Positions 14,710 to 20,263 of a stretch of DNA of 21,346 bases are shown here, in pieces (within the stretch, counting starts at the first letter, position 1; the number at the start of each line of letters is the position of its first letter). A model generated the notes under the pieces. That model was not told the origin of the DNA and did not search any database. It was given only the letters and a program-made list of their open reading frames with translations. Position numbers and translations under genes: made by a program. The stretch comes from UBA2227 sp036677505 (GTDB taxonomy: Bacteria > Bacillota_I > Bacilli_A > Erysipelotrichales > Erysipelotrichaceae): positions 1-21,346 of the forward strand of contig JAVBWK010000037.1 of assembly GCA_036677505.1 (NCBI GenBank), written 5' to 3'.

Positions 14710-15195
14710 ATGAGCAGAATTGATTTGAACCCGCAAGAACCACGGTATCTTGCGTTAAAAGAATATACTTCGGACCGAATGGACCGCCAAAGTCAAGAAG
14801 CATTGGTTTATTTTCTGAAGCAGACCCAGGATATTTTCGGTTTGGTTCCGGTTTTTGCCCAGTTGGATGCCAGTGACATATGCGGTTTCGACATGAAGGT
14901 AATTAAAGCGCTGATTATGAGATTTCCGTCTTTGCAAGGAGAATCCGTTACTCATATCGTAAAAGTATGTGTCGGAGACCGATGCAAAGGACGCGGATCG
15001 CCCAAAGTATTAAATGCTATCAGCCAATCCTTGGGTATCGAGGTCAATCAGATATCGCAGGATGGTAAGGTCTTCTTAAAGACGCAGAAATGTTTCGGTC
15101 ATTGTCGAGAAGGTATCAATGTTTTGGTCGATAATCAGTTGATTCATCATGTAACTTTAGCCATGGTGGATGATATTTGTAAAAAAGTGAAATGA
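14710..15195 (+). CDS. NuoE/HoxE-like thioredoxin-fold [2Fe-2S] protein
   Basis: The 161-aa product has the exact cysteine pattern of the 24-kDa subunit of NADH dehydrogenases and NAD(P)-linked hydrogenases: Cys87-x4-Cys92 and Cys128-x3-Cys132. A helical N-terminal part (about 25-75) resembling NuoE comes before it. Such proteins carry one [2Fe-2S] cluster and normally partner a flavin-binding NuoF-type subunit. No NuoF, NuoG or hydrogenase gene is in the window, so this is a stand-alone copy. The start is ATG 14710 behind GAGGG; a TTG at 14680 within zwf is less likely. It sits between two NADPH-producing dehydrogenase genes and an HAD phosphatase, so a role in passing electrons from NAD(P)H is conceivable. 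That is inference. Confidence 0.82.
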   Translation: MSRIDLNPQEPRYLALKEYTSDRMDRQSQEALVYFLKQTQDIFGLVPVFAQLDASDICGFDMKVIKALIMRFPSLQGESVTHIVKVCVGDRCKGRGSPKVLNAISQSLGIEVNQISQDGKVFLKTQKCFGHCREGINVLVDNQLIHHVTLAMVDDICKKVK

Positions 15196-15208
15196 GGGCG
15201 GATGACTG

Positions 15209-16045
15209 ATGACAAAAGTGGTGTTTGTGTATGATTTTGATAAAACACTGTCTCCAAAGGATATGCAAGAGTATGGTTTTATTGAGTCGTTGGGTATTTT
15301 TGATCCATCGCAGTTTTGGGGACTGGTCGATGAGACGGCCAAAAAGCACACCATGGACCGCATTCTAACGTACATGTACCTGATGGTTCAGGAATCGAAA
15401 AAGCGTGGTATCACGATTAAGAAAGAGCATTTCGCTGAATATGGAAAGAAAATCGAGCTGTTCGAAGGTGTGTTGGGCTGGTTTGAGCGGATCAGCGCAT
15501 TCGGTAAGTCGCAAGGGTTGGATATCGAACATATTATCGTATCATCCGGATTAAAACCGATGATCGAAGCAACTCCGATTGCCTCGAATTTCTCACAGAT
15601 TTACGCTTGTGATTTCGTATATGATGAAGACGGTGTGGCTTTATGGCCGGCAATGGCCATCAACTACACAACCAAGACCCAGTTTTTGTTTCGGATCAAT
15701 AAAGGTGTCCGGGATGTAACGGATGATGTTTCACTCAACCGCCCGCTGGCAAGTAATCTGCGGCCGGTCGGTTTAGATCATATGATCTACTTTGGGGATG
15801 GTCTTACGGATGTTCCAAGCATGAAACTGGTGACTGAGGCCGGAGGTTTTGCTTTGGCCGTATTCAATCCGGCGGATGATAAGAGCAAAATGATGGCACA
15901 ACAGCTGGTACTGGATGGTCGTGTGGAGTATATGGCACCTGCGGATTACTCGCTAAACTCATCACTTGAGAAATTGGTCAAATTAATGATCACTCAAATT
16001 GCTGACAAAGATGCACTGCGCCGCTGGGAGGGACTGCCATGGTAA
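15209..16045 (+). CDS. HAD-superfamily phosphatase, substrate unknown
   Basis: The 278-aa product has the HAD phosphatase motifs in order: motif I DFDKT with nucleophile Asp9 and acid/base Asp11, motif II Ser in VSSGLK (near 111), and motif IV YFGDGLTDVPSM (near 195-206) for Mg binding. The long insert between motif I and motif II is a helical cap of the phosphoserine-phosphatase-like (C1) type, so a small phosphorylated metabolite is a likely substrate. I do not recognise a specific one. The start follows GAGGGCGG, 13 bases after the NuoE-like gene. The end overlaps the next gene by seven bases. A link to pentose-phosphate intermediates is suggested only by the operon. Confidence 0.85.
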   Translation: MTKVVFVYDFDKTLSPKDMQEYGFIESLGIFDPSQFWGLVDETAKKHTMDRILTYMYLMVQESKKRGITIKKEHFAEYGKKIELFEGVLGWFERISAFGKSQGLDIEHIIVSSGLKPMIEATPIASNFSQIYACDFVYDEDGVALWPAMAINYTTKTQFLFRINKGVRDVTDDVSLNRPLASNLRPVGLDHMIYFGDGLTDVPSMKLVTEAGGFALAVFNPADDKSKMMAQQLVLDGRVEYMAPADYSLNSSLEKLVKLMITQIADKDALRRWEGLPW

Positions 16046-16743
16046 AAAATTCGACACGGTTTATTGAGGCATATAACAAAATTGAGATCGAGATGGAACG
16101 TAGGATGACGATCGATCGCAGGATCGGTTTTTCAGAGCGGGTCCGTCGATTGGCAGGACATGATCCTTTTTTTAAGCGATACCGTCGGGTATTAGAAGAG
16201 TTTGCGGATTTACGAAATGCGATCATCCATGAGCGGATTGATGGTGAAGTGATTGCGGAACCTCATGAAAAAGTCGTGGAGCAGTTTGAACACATCGCAC
16301 AACTGCTTACGCAGCCTACACTAGTCAAAGAGAAATACTTGTGTAAAGTGGATGTCTGCTTCTCAGATGAGAAGGTATGGGATATTGCGCAGCGAATGGT
16401 ATCAAAATCATATTCCCAATTACCGGTGTATGACCGGAGTTACCGGTTTGTCGGTATGCTGACGACGGATACTATGCTTCGCTATCAGGTACTCAATCAA
16501 GGAGATTTAAAAGAGATCAACATTGAAGATGTATTGCCTTTTGGTAAGGATGTTCAGAGAGTCGCTTTTATCAGCCCCGAACATTCGCTGATTCAGGTAG
16601 TCGATCTTTTTGAACAGGCGATGGGAAAAGGAAATAAACTTCACGTCATTTTAATCACCAAGCAGGCAAAACGTGATCATTTGCCATTGGGCATTATAAC
16701 CGTTCATGAGTTGCCGGAGATTTATGAAGAAATCCATGAATGA
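16039..16743 (+). CDS. N-terminal HEPN-like domain fused to a CBS-domain pair
   Basis: The 234-aa product has two parts. Residues 1 to about 95 are helical, with long charged helices, and contain Arg59-x4-His64 in LRNAIIHER. This R-x4-6-H motif at the end of a helix marks HEPN-superfamily proteins, many of them ribonucleases or their partners. Residues about 97-225 form two CBS motifs, which usually pair to bind adenine nucleotides such as AMP, ATP or S-adenosylmethionine. Motifs SKSYSQLPVYD-x5-FVGMLTTD in the first copy and LPLGIITVHEL in the second are visible. The ATG lies inside the end of the HAD gene, giving a seven-base overlap, so it is translationally coupled. No membrane segment is present. 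The CBS call is firm; the HEPN call rests on the motif and helix pattern. Function is unknown; a nucleotide-responsive RNase or regulator is possible. Confidence 0.75.
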   Translation: MVKNSTRFIEAYNKIEIEMERRMTIDRRIGFSERVRRLAGHDPFFKRYRRVLEEFADLRNAIIHERIDGEVIAEPHEKVVEQFEHIAQLLTQPTLVKEKYLCKVDVCFSDEKVWDIAQRMVSKSYSQLPVYDRSYRFVGMLTTDTMLRYQVLNQGDLKEINIEDVLPFGKDVQRVAFISPEHSLIQVVDLFEQAMGKGNKLHVILITKQAKRDHLPLGIITVHELPEIYEEIHE

Positions 16744-16816
16744 AACTGACAAATCATGCAAATTTAAGTTTTTTCTGATATGATGTATGTGTAATCAAAC
16801 AAAGGAAGTGTTCGTC

Positions 16817-17383
16817 ATGATCGAGGAAATTGCGCGTCAACGCTGTATTCCGGTAGTAGCAACTATGAAAAAGCTGGAGCAGTTTTTAGCTTCGGATTTG
16901 ACGTGGTGTCTTTTGCAAGATATTCATATTTCCATGCTCAGCGATATGATATCGATGCTACATCGCAATGAACGGAAAGCATTGGTGCATATCGAAATGA
17001 TCAATGGTGTTGCCAATGATGAATATGGGACAGAGTTTCTTTGTCAGAAACTACGGGTTGACGGAATCATTTCTTCAAAACCAAAGATTATTGAGATTGC
17101 GAAGCGGAATCGAAAGCTGGCGATACAGCGAATGTTTCTGATCGATGGCCGTTCGGTTGAACGCGGAATCGAGATGCTGATCAAAAGCCAGCCGGATGCG
17201 GTTGAGGTCATGCCGGCGGTTGCTTACAAAGCAATTCCTTATGTGAAGGAAAAATTGAATATGCCATTGATTGGTGGCGGCTTGTTGCGTTCTAAGGAAG
17301 ATATCGATGAAGGAACCAAAGCCGGATGTATTGCCTTTACGATCAGCGACTTACAATTGTGTAAAGAGAATTGCCGTAGATAA
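16817..17383 (+). CDS. glpP: Glycerol-3-phosphate-responsive antiterminator (GlpP family)
   Basis: The 188-aa product matches the GlpP family: VHIEMINGVANDEYG (about 58-72), CQKLRVDGIISSKP, KLAIQRMFLIDGRSVERG and MPLIGGGLLRSKEDIDEG along an alpha/beta-barrel-like fold. In Bacillus, GlpP bound to glycerol 3-phosphate acts on leader RNAs of glycerol genes to prevent termination. ATG 16817 is chosen over the upstream GTG/ATG frame because AAAGGAAG (16801-16808) is correctly spaced. A -10 box, TATGAT, at 16779-16784 suggests its own promoter with a poor -35. No glycerol kinase, facilitator or dehydrogenase gene is near, so it either acts in trans or has another target here. It is followed by a terminator. 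Confidence 0.85.
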   Translation: MIEEIARQRCIPVVATMKKLEQFLASDLTWCLLQDIHISMLSDMISMLHRNERKALVHIEMINGVANDEYGTEFLCQKLRVDGIISSKPKIIEIAKRNRKLAIQRMFLIDGRSVERGIEMLIKSQPDAVEVMPAVAYKAIPYVKEKLNMPLIGGGLLRSKEDIDEGTKAGCIAFTISDLQLCKENCRR

Positions 17384-17405
17384 ACGAAAGTTTATCTTTT
17401 TTTGC
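17378..17405 (+). terminator. Intrinsic terminator of glpP
   Basis: AGATAAAC (17378-17385) and GTTTATCT (17390-17397) form an 8-bp stem capped by a GAAA tetraloop and followed by T7 before G17404. The glpP stop codon (17381-17383) is in the left arm. Confidence 0.85.
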
Positions 17406-17412
17406 TTAGAAA

Positions 17413-17439
17413 TTAGCACTCTTTACTTGACAGTGCTAA
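17413..17439. promoter_or_regulatory. CIRCE element 1 (HrcA operator)
   Basis: TTAGCACTC at 17413-17421, a nine-base spacer, and CAGTGCTAA at 17431-17439 match the CIRCE consensus TTAGCACTC-N9-GAGTGCTAA with one mismatch. It covers the -35 box of the hsp20 promoter. Confidence 0.93.
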
Positions 17440-17454
17440 TAATAGTGATATAAT
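17427..17454 (+). promoter_or_regulatory. Promoter of hsp20
   Basis: Perfect TTGACA (17427-17432) and TATAAT (17449-17454) boxes are separated by 16 bases. The -35 box lies within the first CIRCE element, so HrcA would block RNA polymerase directly. Confidence 0.85.
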
Positions 17455-17465
17455 AAAATCGTAGA

Positions 17466-17492
17466 TTGGCACTCTACCTTGGCGAGTGCCAG
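17466..17492. promoter_or_regulatory. CIRCE element 2 (variant) in the hsp20 leader
   Basis: TTGGCACTC (17466-17474), nine bases, and GAGTGCCAG (17484-17492) form a perfect TGGCACTC/GAGTGCCA inverted repeat with the CIRCE spacing. The usual A at position 3 and its partner are replaced by a G-C pair. Its centre is 53 bases from that of element 1, about five helical turns. It ends three bases before the ribosome binding site. Confidence 0.85.
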
Positions 17493-17508
17493 ATAAGGAG
17501 GAATGAAA

Positions 17509-17913
17509 ATGAGATACAATATTGCCAAGCGCACACCCAATACGCTGATCGATGATTTCTTTAATGATGATTTCTTCTTTCCGAGAGTGAATTACGGCAG
17601 TCAGATTGATGTATACCAGGAGAATAACAAGTATGTAGTTGAAGTCGATCTGCCCGGATTCAAACGCGAGGAAATCGATATTCAGTTCAATAACGATGTT
17701 CTGACGATAAAAGCGGATCACAAGGAAGAAGAAGTCAGCGAAAACAAGAAATACTACTATCGCAGTCGTAAGTGCAATTCGTTTATGCGTCAAATCCGTT
17801 TTAACGGAATCGACACTTCGATGATCGGAGCTCAGTTTAATGAAGGGGTTCTCAAAGTCGAACTGCCCATAAAAGAAGCAAACGAAGTAGTAAATCGTAT
17901 CGAAGTTAAGTAA
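17509..17913 (+). CDS. hsp20: Small heat-shock protein (Hsp20/alpha-crystallin family)
   Basis: The 134-aa product is an ATP-independent chaperone that holds unfolding proteins. A short N-terminal arm (1-35, rich in Phe, Asp and Asn) leads into the alpha-crystallin domain: IDVYQENNKYVVEVDLPGF, the EEIDIQFNNDVLTIKA strands and the signature GVLKVELP near residue 116. A C-terminal I-x-V motif (RIEVK) is present. The start is the second ATG (17509), because AAGGAGG at 17495-17501 is seven bases before it and only one base before the first. Two CIRCE elements frame its promoter and leader, predicting HrcA-controlled heat induction. The gene is alone and followed by its own terminator. Confidence 0.93.
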   Translation: MRYNIAKRTPNTLIDDFFNDDFFFPRVNYGSQIDVYQENNKYVVEVDLPGFKREEIDIQFNNDVLTIKADHKEEEVSENKKYYYRSRKCNSFMRQIRFNGIDTSMIGAQFNEGVLKVELPIKEANEVVNRIEVK

Positions 17914-17920
17914 ATCAGTC

Positions 17921-17946
17921 GGATGAGCATGGCTCATCCTTTTTTT
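17921..17946 (+). terminator. Intrinsic terminator of hsp20
   Basis: GGATGAGC (17921-17928) and GCTCATCC (17932-17939) form a perfect 8-bp stem with loop ATG and a T7 tail. Confidence 0.88.
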
Positions 17947-18131
17947 GTACACATATTTGAATGTTTCAATCCACAAAAAAGATAACAGTCAGACTTGTGA
18001 TGCTGATCTTAACAATCTGAGAAAGTGATTATTTGATTTCTGCACAAAACCTATCACATTCATAAAATCTGACAGTTTAACGGTATATTAAGATATATAG
18101 AAGATTGCATATCATTCAGTTGAAATCCGAA

Positions 18132-18160
18132 TTGCTTACAGACGGTAACGGGTATATAAT
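18132..18160 (+). promoter_or_regulatory. Promoter of the small membrane-protein genes
   Basis: TTGCTT (18132-18137) and a perfect TATAAT (18155-18160) are separated by 17 bases. The start would be near 18167, immediately before the AAGGAGG ribosome binding site, so the leader is almost absent. The 236 bases between the hsp20 gene and the next gene otherwise show nothing recognisable. Confidence 0.7.
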
Positions 18161-18182
18161 CTGCTTGAAGGAGGTATCTCAT

Positions 18183-18434
18183 ATGGCAGATATTTGGGAC
18201 TTTATTGAACCGATAATTCAAGGAAGATGGGAATACTTCGGAGGTTTAGTCGCAGGAACTTTATTGTTGATTGTTGTTCGAAGCTTTCGTTTATATTGGA
18301 AAGAGAAGCAGCAGCAAAAAGACGCAATTTATATTGAAAGCCATAAAGCAATACCGATTGAAGACCTCCAAAGAAGAATGTGGCTCGTTCTACTTTCAGT
18401 TATCATTTTAATATTCGTTATTTTACCGGGCTAA
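18183..18434 (+). CDS. Small membrane protein, two predicted helices, function unknown
   Basis: The 83-aa product starts MADIWDFIEPIIQGRWEYFG. It has a hydrophobic helix at about 20-35 (GGLVAGTLLLIVV), a charged middle (RSFRLYWKEKQQQKDAIYIESHKAIPIEDLQRR) and a second helix at about 65-82 (MWLVLLSVIILIFVILPG). The start is well supported by AAGGAGG at 18168-18174, eight bases upstream, and by a strong promoter. An upstream in-frame ATG at 18105 lies before that promoter and is not used here. I do not recognise the family. It is followed directly, in the same frame, by another small hydrophobic ORF. Confidence 0.7.
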   Translation: MADIWDFIEPIIQGRWEYFGGLVAGTLLLIVVRSFRLYWKEKQQQKDAIYIESHKAIPIEDLQRRMWLVLLSVIILIFVILPG

Positions 18435-18593
18435 TTGTATGTCACAGTTGAAATACTGAAGAGCATTGAATCAATCAATCCCGGTATCGCATTACTGTTT
18501 GTCTTTACTATATTTATCATTCTGCTGGTGTTGATCATCATTCAGTCGGTCAGATTCAGTCAATTGAATCGAAGAATCAAGAAAATGCGTTAG
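18435..18593 (+). CDS. Possible 52-aa single-helix membrane protein or remnant
   Basis: Directly after the TAA of the preceding gene, in the same frame, TTG 18435 opens a 52-codon frame. Its product has a strong membrane helix (ALLFVFTIFIILLVLIIIQ, residues 19-37) and a basic tail (RFSQLNRRIKKMR). A helix followed by a basic R/K-rich segment of this kind recalls the N-terminus of DUF4446 proteins, but the rest of such a protein is absent. There is no ribosome binding site of its own. It may be made by re-initiation at TAATTG, be joined to the upstream frame through a nonsense change or read-through, or be a decayed gene. Confidence 0.35.
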   Translation: MYVTVEILKSIESINPGIALLFVFTIFIILLVLIIIQSVRFSQLNRRIKKMR

Positions 18594-18899
18594 ATTAACG
18601 ACTCACTCCAAGGTTATATTTCCGTAAGCTTTTATAGTCAGTTAACCATCAACTTAATGTTCGCTCTTTAGGTAATGAACATAATGCTCGCAAAGGTATG
18701 TTATACAATGAAATATTTACTGACATAATTAATGTGATTTACCAAGATATCCAGAGTAAAATGATTCTTTTGTTTCGCTGTTTAGGTGCAAAATATTAAC
18801 TAAAGCGAAAGAAGTAAGCAGATTTTTGTGTAGGTTTTGAGTCAAACCTCCCGTACAGAAAAACAGCTGAAGCAATCAATTGTATATAAGTATAGTTAC

Positions 18900-18931
18900 G
18901 ATGTCCAATGAACTTGGCACATCCTTTTTTT
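18900..18931 (+). terminator. Intrinsic terminator downstream of the small membrane-protein genes
   Basis: GATGTCC (18900-18906) pairs with GG-C-ACATC (18916-18923) with one bulged base, followed by T7. It is about 310 bases after the last small ORF, so it ends either that transcript or a separate short RNA. Confidence 0.65.
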
Positions 18932-18940
18932 GTGTGTGAA

Positions 18941-18969
18941 AAGACACCTCAGGCTTTTTGAGTTATAAT
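18941..18969 (+). promoter_or_regulatory. Promoter of the SWIM-domain gene
   Basis: AAGACA (18941-18946; four of six matches) and a perfect TATAAT (18964-18969) are separated by 17 bases. The AGGAGG ribosome binding site follows after seven bases, giving a very short leader. Confidence 0.55.
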
Positions 18970-18988
18970 TAATTCAGGAGGTGGATGT

Positions 18989-19525
18989 ATGAAACTCAAG
19001 CTCAATGAGTTTACGAAAAATACGCGTAAATTGGTTCTATTTCGAGGAATCCACTATTTTCAGCAAGGCCGGGTGAAACTTGATAAACAGTCTGACAAAA
19101 CCTTTTATTATGATGTGGCCGGTCAACAGAATAATTATAAAGTCGTTGTCAATCTTGGCGAGGATAATATGATCGTTTTCAGTTCGTGTGACTGTCCATA
19201 CTCCGCAGCCGGTTTTTGCAAGCATCAGGTTGCCAGCTTTCTGGATGTTCTTGACAAACAAGGCAGTTTGAATATTGAGACATTAGAAAATGCGGAAGTC
19301 ATGGAAGAGAAAACACCGGAACAACCGGTTCCCGAAGGTTGGAGTCATGCTGATTTTCAACGGCTGAAGAACTTTGATGTATCGGGATATCTGGCTACAT
19401 TCAGTCGTGACGAACTCATTTATATTATGTTGAACTATATGCAAATTGACATGAAACTGTTTATGTATATGTTCCATCACTACATGGTTGAGGAAGCCCG
19501 AGCCAAAATCCGAAATGTCAGTTAG
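18989..19525 (+). CDS. Short SWIM zinc-finger protein
   Basis: The 178-aa product contains a SWIM domain: the C-x-C-xn-C-x-H zinc ligands are CDCPYSAAGFCKHQVA at about residues 68-83, preceded by the typical strands (RGIHYFQQGRV ... YKVVVNLGEDNMIVFSSCDC). SWIM domains bind nucleic acid or protein and in Firmicutes often form the N-terminus of SNF2-type helicases. Here the protein continues only into a helical, acidic C-terminal half (about 95-178) with no ATPase motifs. It is thus a stand-alone SWIM protein or a shortened relative. AGGAGGTGG lies before the ATG. It is monocistronic, with promoter and terminator. Its partner and function are unknown. Confidence 0.82.
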   Translation: MKLKLNEFTKNTRKLVLFRGIHYFQQGRVKLDKQSDKTFYYDVAGQQNNYKVVVNLGEDNMIVFSSCDCPYSAAGFCKHQVASFLDVLDKQGSLNIETLENAEVMEEKTPEQPVPEGWSHADFQRLKNFDVSGYLATFSRDELIYIMLNYMQIDMKLFMYMFHHYMVEEARAKIRNVS

Positions 19526-19546
19526 GTCCGTATGGACCTTTTTTTA
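19523..19546 (+). terminator. Intrinsic terminator of the SWIM-domain gene
   Basis: AGGTCC (19524-19529) and GGACCT (19534-19539) form a stem with loop GTAT, followed by a T run. The stop codon TAG is at 19523-19525. Confidence 0.8.
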
Positions 19547-19560
19547 TGGAGTTTAGTCAT

Positions 19561-19585
19561 AAAAAAACACATCAAGCGATGTGTT
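19561..19585 (-). terminator. Intrinsic terminator of mntP
   Basis: On the minus strand AACACATC (19585-19578) and GATGTGTT (19573-19566) form a perfect 8-bp stem with loop GCTT, followed by a T run to 19561. The mntP stop codon lies at the loop edge (19574-19572). Confidence 0.85.
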
Positions 19586-20132
19586 CCATAAGAATCTTCA
19601 GTCCGATGAGGATCAAAGTAAATCCGCCGATGTAATCCGTTTTATTTCCCAAATGTTGTCCGAACCGTTTTCCGATGATCACACCGAAGAATGACAGACA
19701 GAAGGTGGTGAATGCTATTACGGCTGAAACGATGGGAATATTGACATTCAAGATAGCAAGACTTACGCCAATCGCCAACGCATCGATGCTGGTGGCTATA
19801 GAAAATGTCAGAAGGGCTCGATGTGAATCGACATTACGGATATCACAGCTGATTTCCTTTTGATGATACGCTTGCCATATCATATGGACGCCGATGCCGG
19901 CCAGCAGGATAAATGCGACCCAATGGTCGACCTTAGTGATATATGATTTGAAGAAGATGGCACTGATATAACCGATCAACGTCATAGCTCCCTGAAAGAA
20001 TCCGAAATATAAACCGACTTTCAGTGCATAGGGGTATTTCTTCTCGGCGGTGCACAATCCGTTGATACAGGCAACAGCGAAGGCATCCATGGATAAGCCA
20101 AATGCAATCATCATCATTGATACAGGTTCCAT
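19572..20132 (-). CDS. mntP: Manganese efflux pump MntP
   Basis: The 186-aa product is a six-helix inner-membrane exporter that protects against excess Mn(II). It shows the two inverted-repeat signature motifs of the family: GLSMDAFAVACINGL in helix 1 (about 12-26) and SIATSIDALAIGVSLAI in helix 4. The paired aspartates needed for transport are present in both. The ATG at 20132 is chosen: GGAGG at 20142-20138 is five bases upstream, while an in-frame GTG at 20138 overlaps that site. It has its own perfect-spaced promoter and a leader of only about 15 bases, so there is no room for the yybP-ykoY manganese riboswitch that often controls mntP. It is divergent from manA and convergent with the SWIM gene. 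Confidence 0.92.
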   Translation of the reverse strand: MEPVSMMMIAFGLSMDAFAVACINGLCTAEKKYPYALKVGLYFGFFQGAMTLIGYISAIFFKSYITKVDHWVAFILLAGIGVHMIWQAYHQKEISCDIRNVDSHRALLTFSIATSIDALAIGVSLAILNVNIPIVSAVIAFTTFCLSFFGVIIGKRFGQHLGNKTDYIGGFTLILIGLKILMEHIA

Positions 20133-20155
20133 TTCCACCTCCAGAGTACCACAGT

Positions 20156-20184
20156 ATTTTAATCAATTGAAAAATAGTTGTCAA
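20156..20184 (-). promoter_or_regulatory. Promoter of mntP
   Basis: On the minus strand TTGACA (20184-20179) and TAAAAT (20161-20156) are separated by 17 bases. A nearby TTGTC...GACAA inverted repeat (about 20178-20200) could be an operator; no MntR-type box was recognised. Confidence 0.7.
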
Positions 20185-20263
20185 TGCAACTTGTTCGACA
20201 ATTAGTATCAATATCGTCAACTTTGTTTAAAATCTGTTAAAATATACTTAAGGAGAGCAGATT

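Larger units (their letters stand above)
18594..18988. other. Region without a confident gene: possible ORF remnant and small terminator-ended unit
   Basis: A frame without a good start runs from 18638 to 18799 (TAA). It encodes LGNEHNARKGMLYNEIFTDI and continues to a final FRCLGAKY; I do not recognise it, and it may be the tail of a lost gene. Further on, AGGTTT (18832-18837) and AAACCT (18844-18849) form a small hairpin. An intrinsic terminator lies at 18900-18931, and the promoter of the SWIM gene is at 18941-18969. TTGTTT at 18770-18775 with ATATTA 17 bases later could start a short RNA, but the match is weak. Confidence 0.35.

Noticed and set aside
17413..17976. 187-codon minus-strand frame
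   Set aside because: It is antisense to hsp20 and runs through both CIRCE elements and the promoter; its product has no family features.
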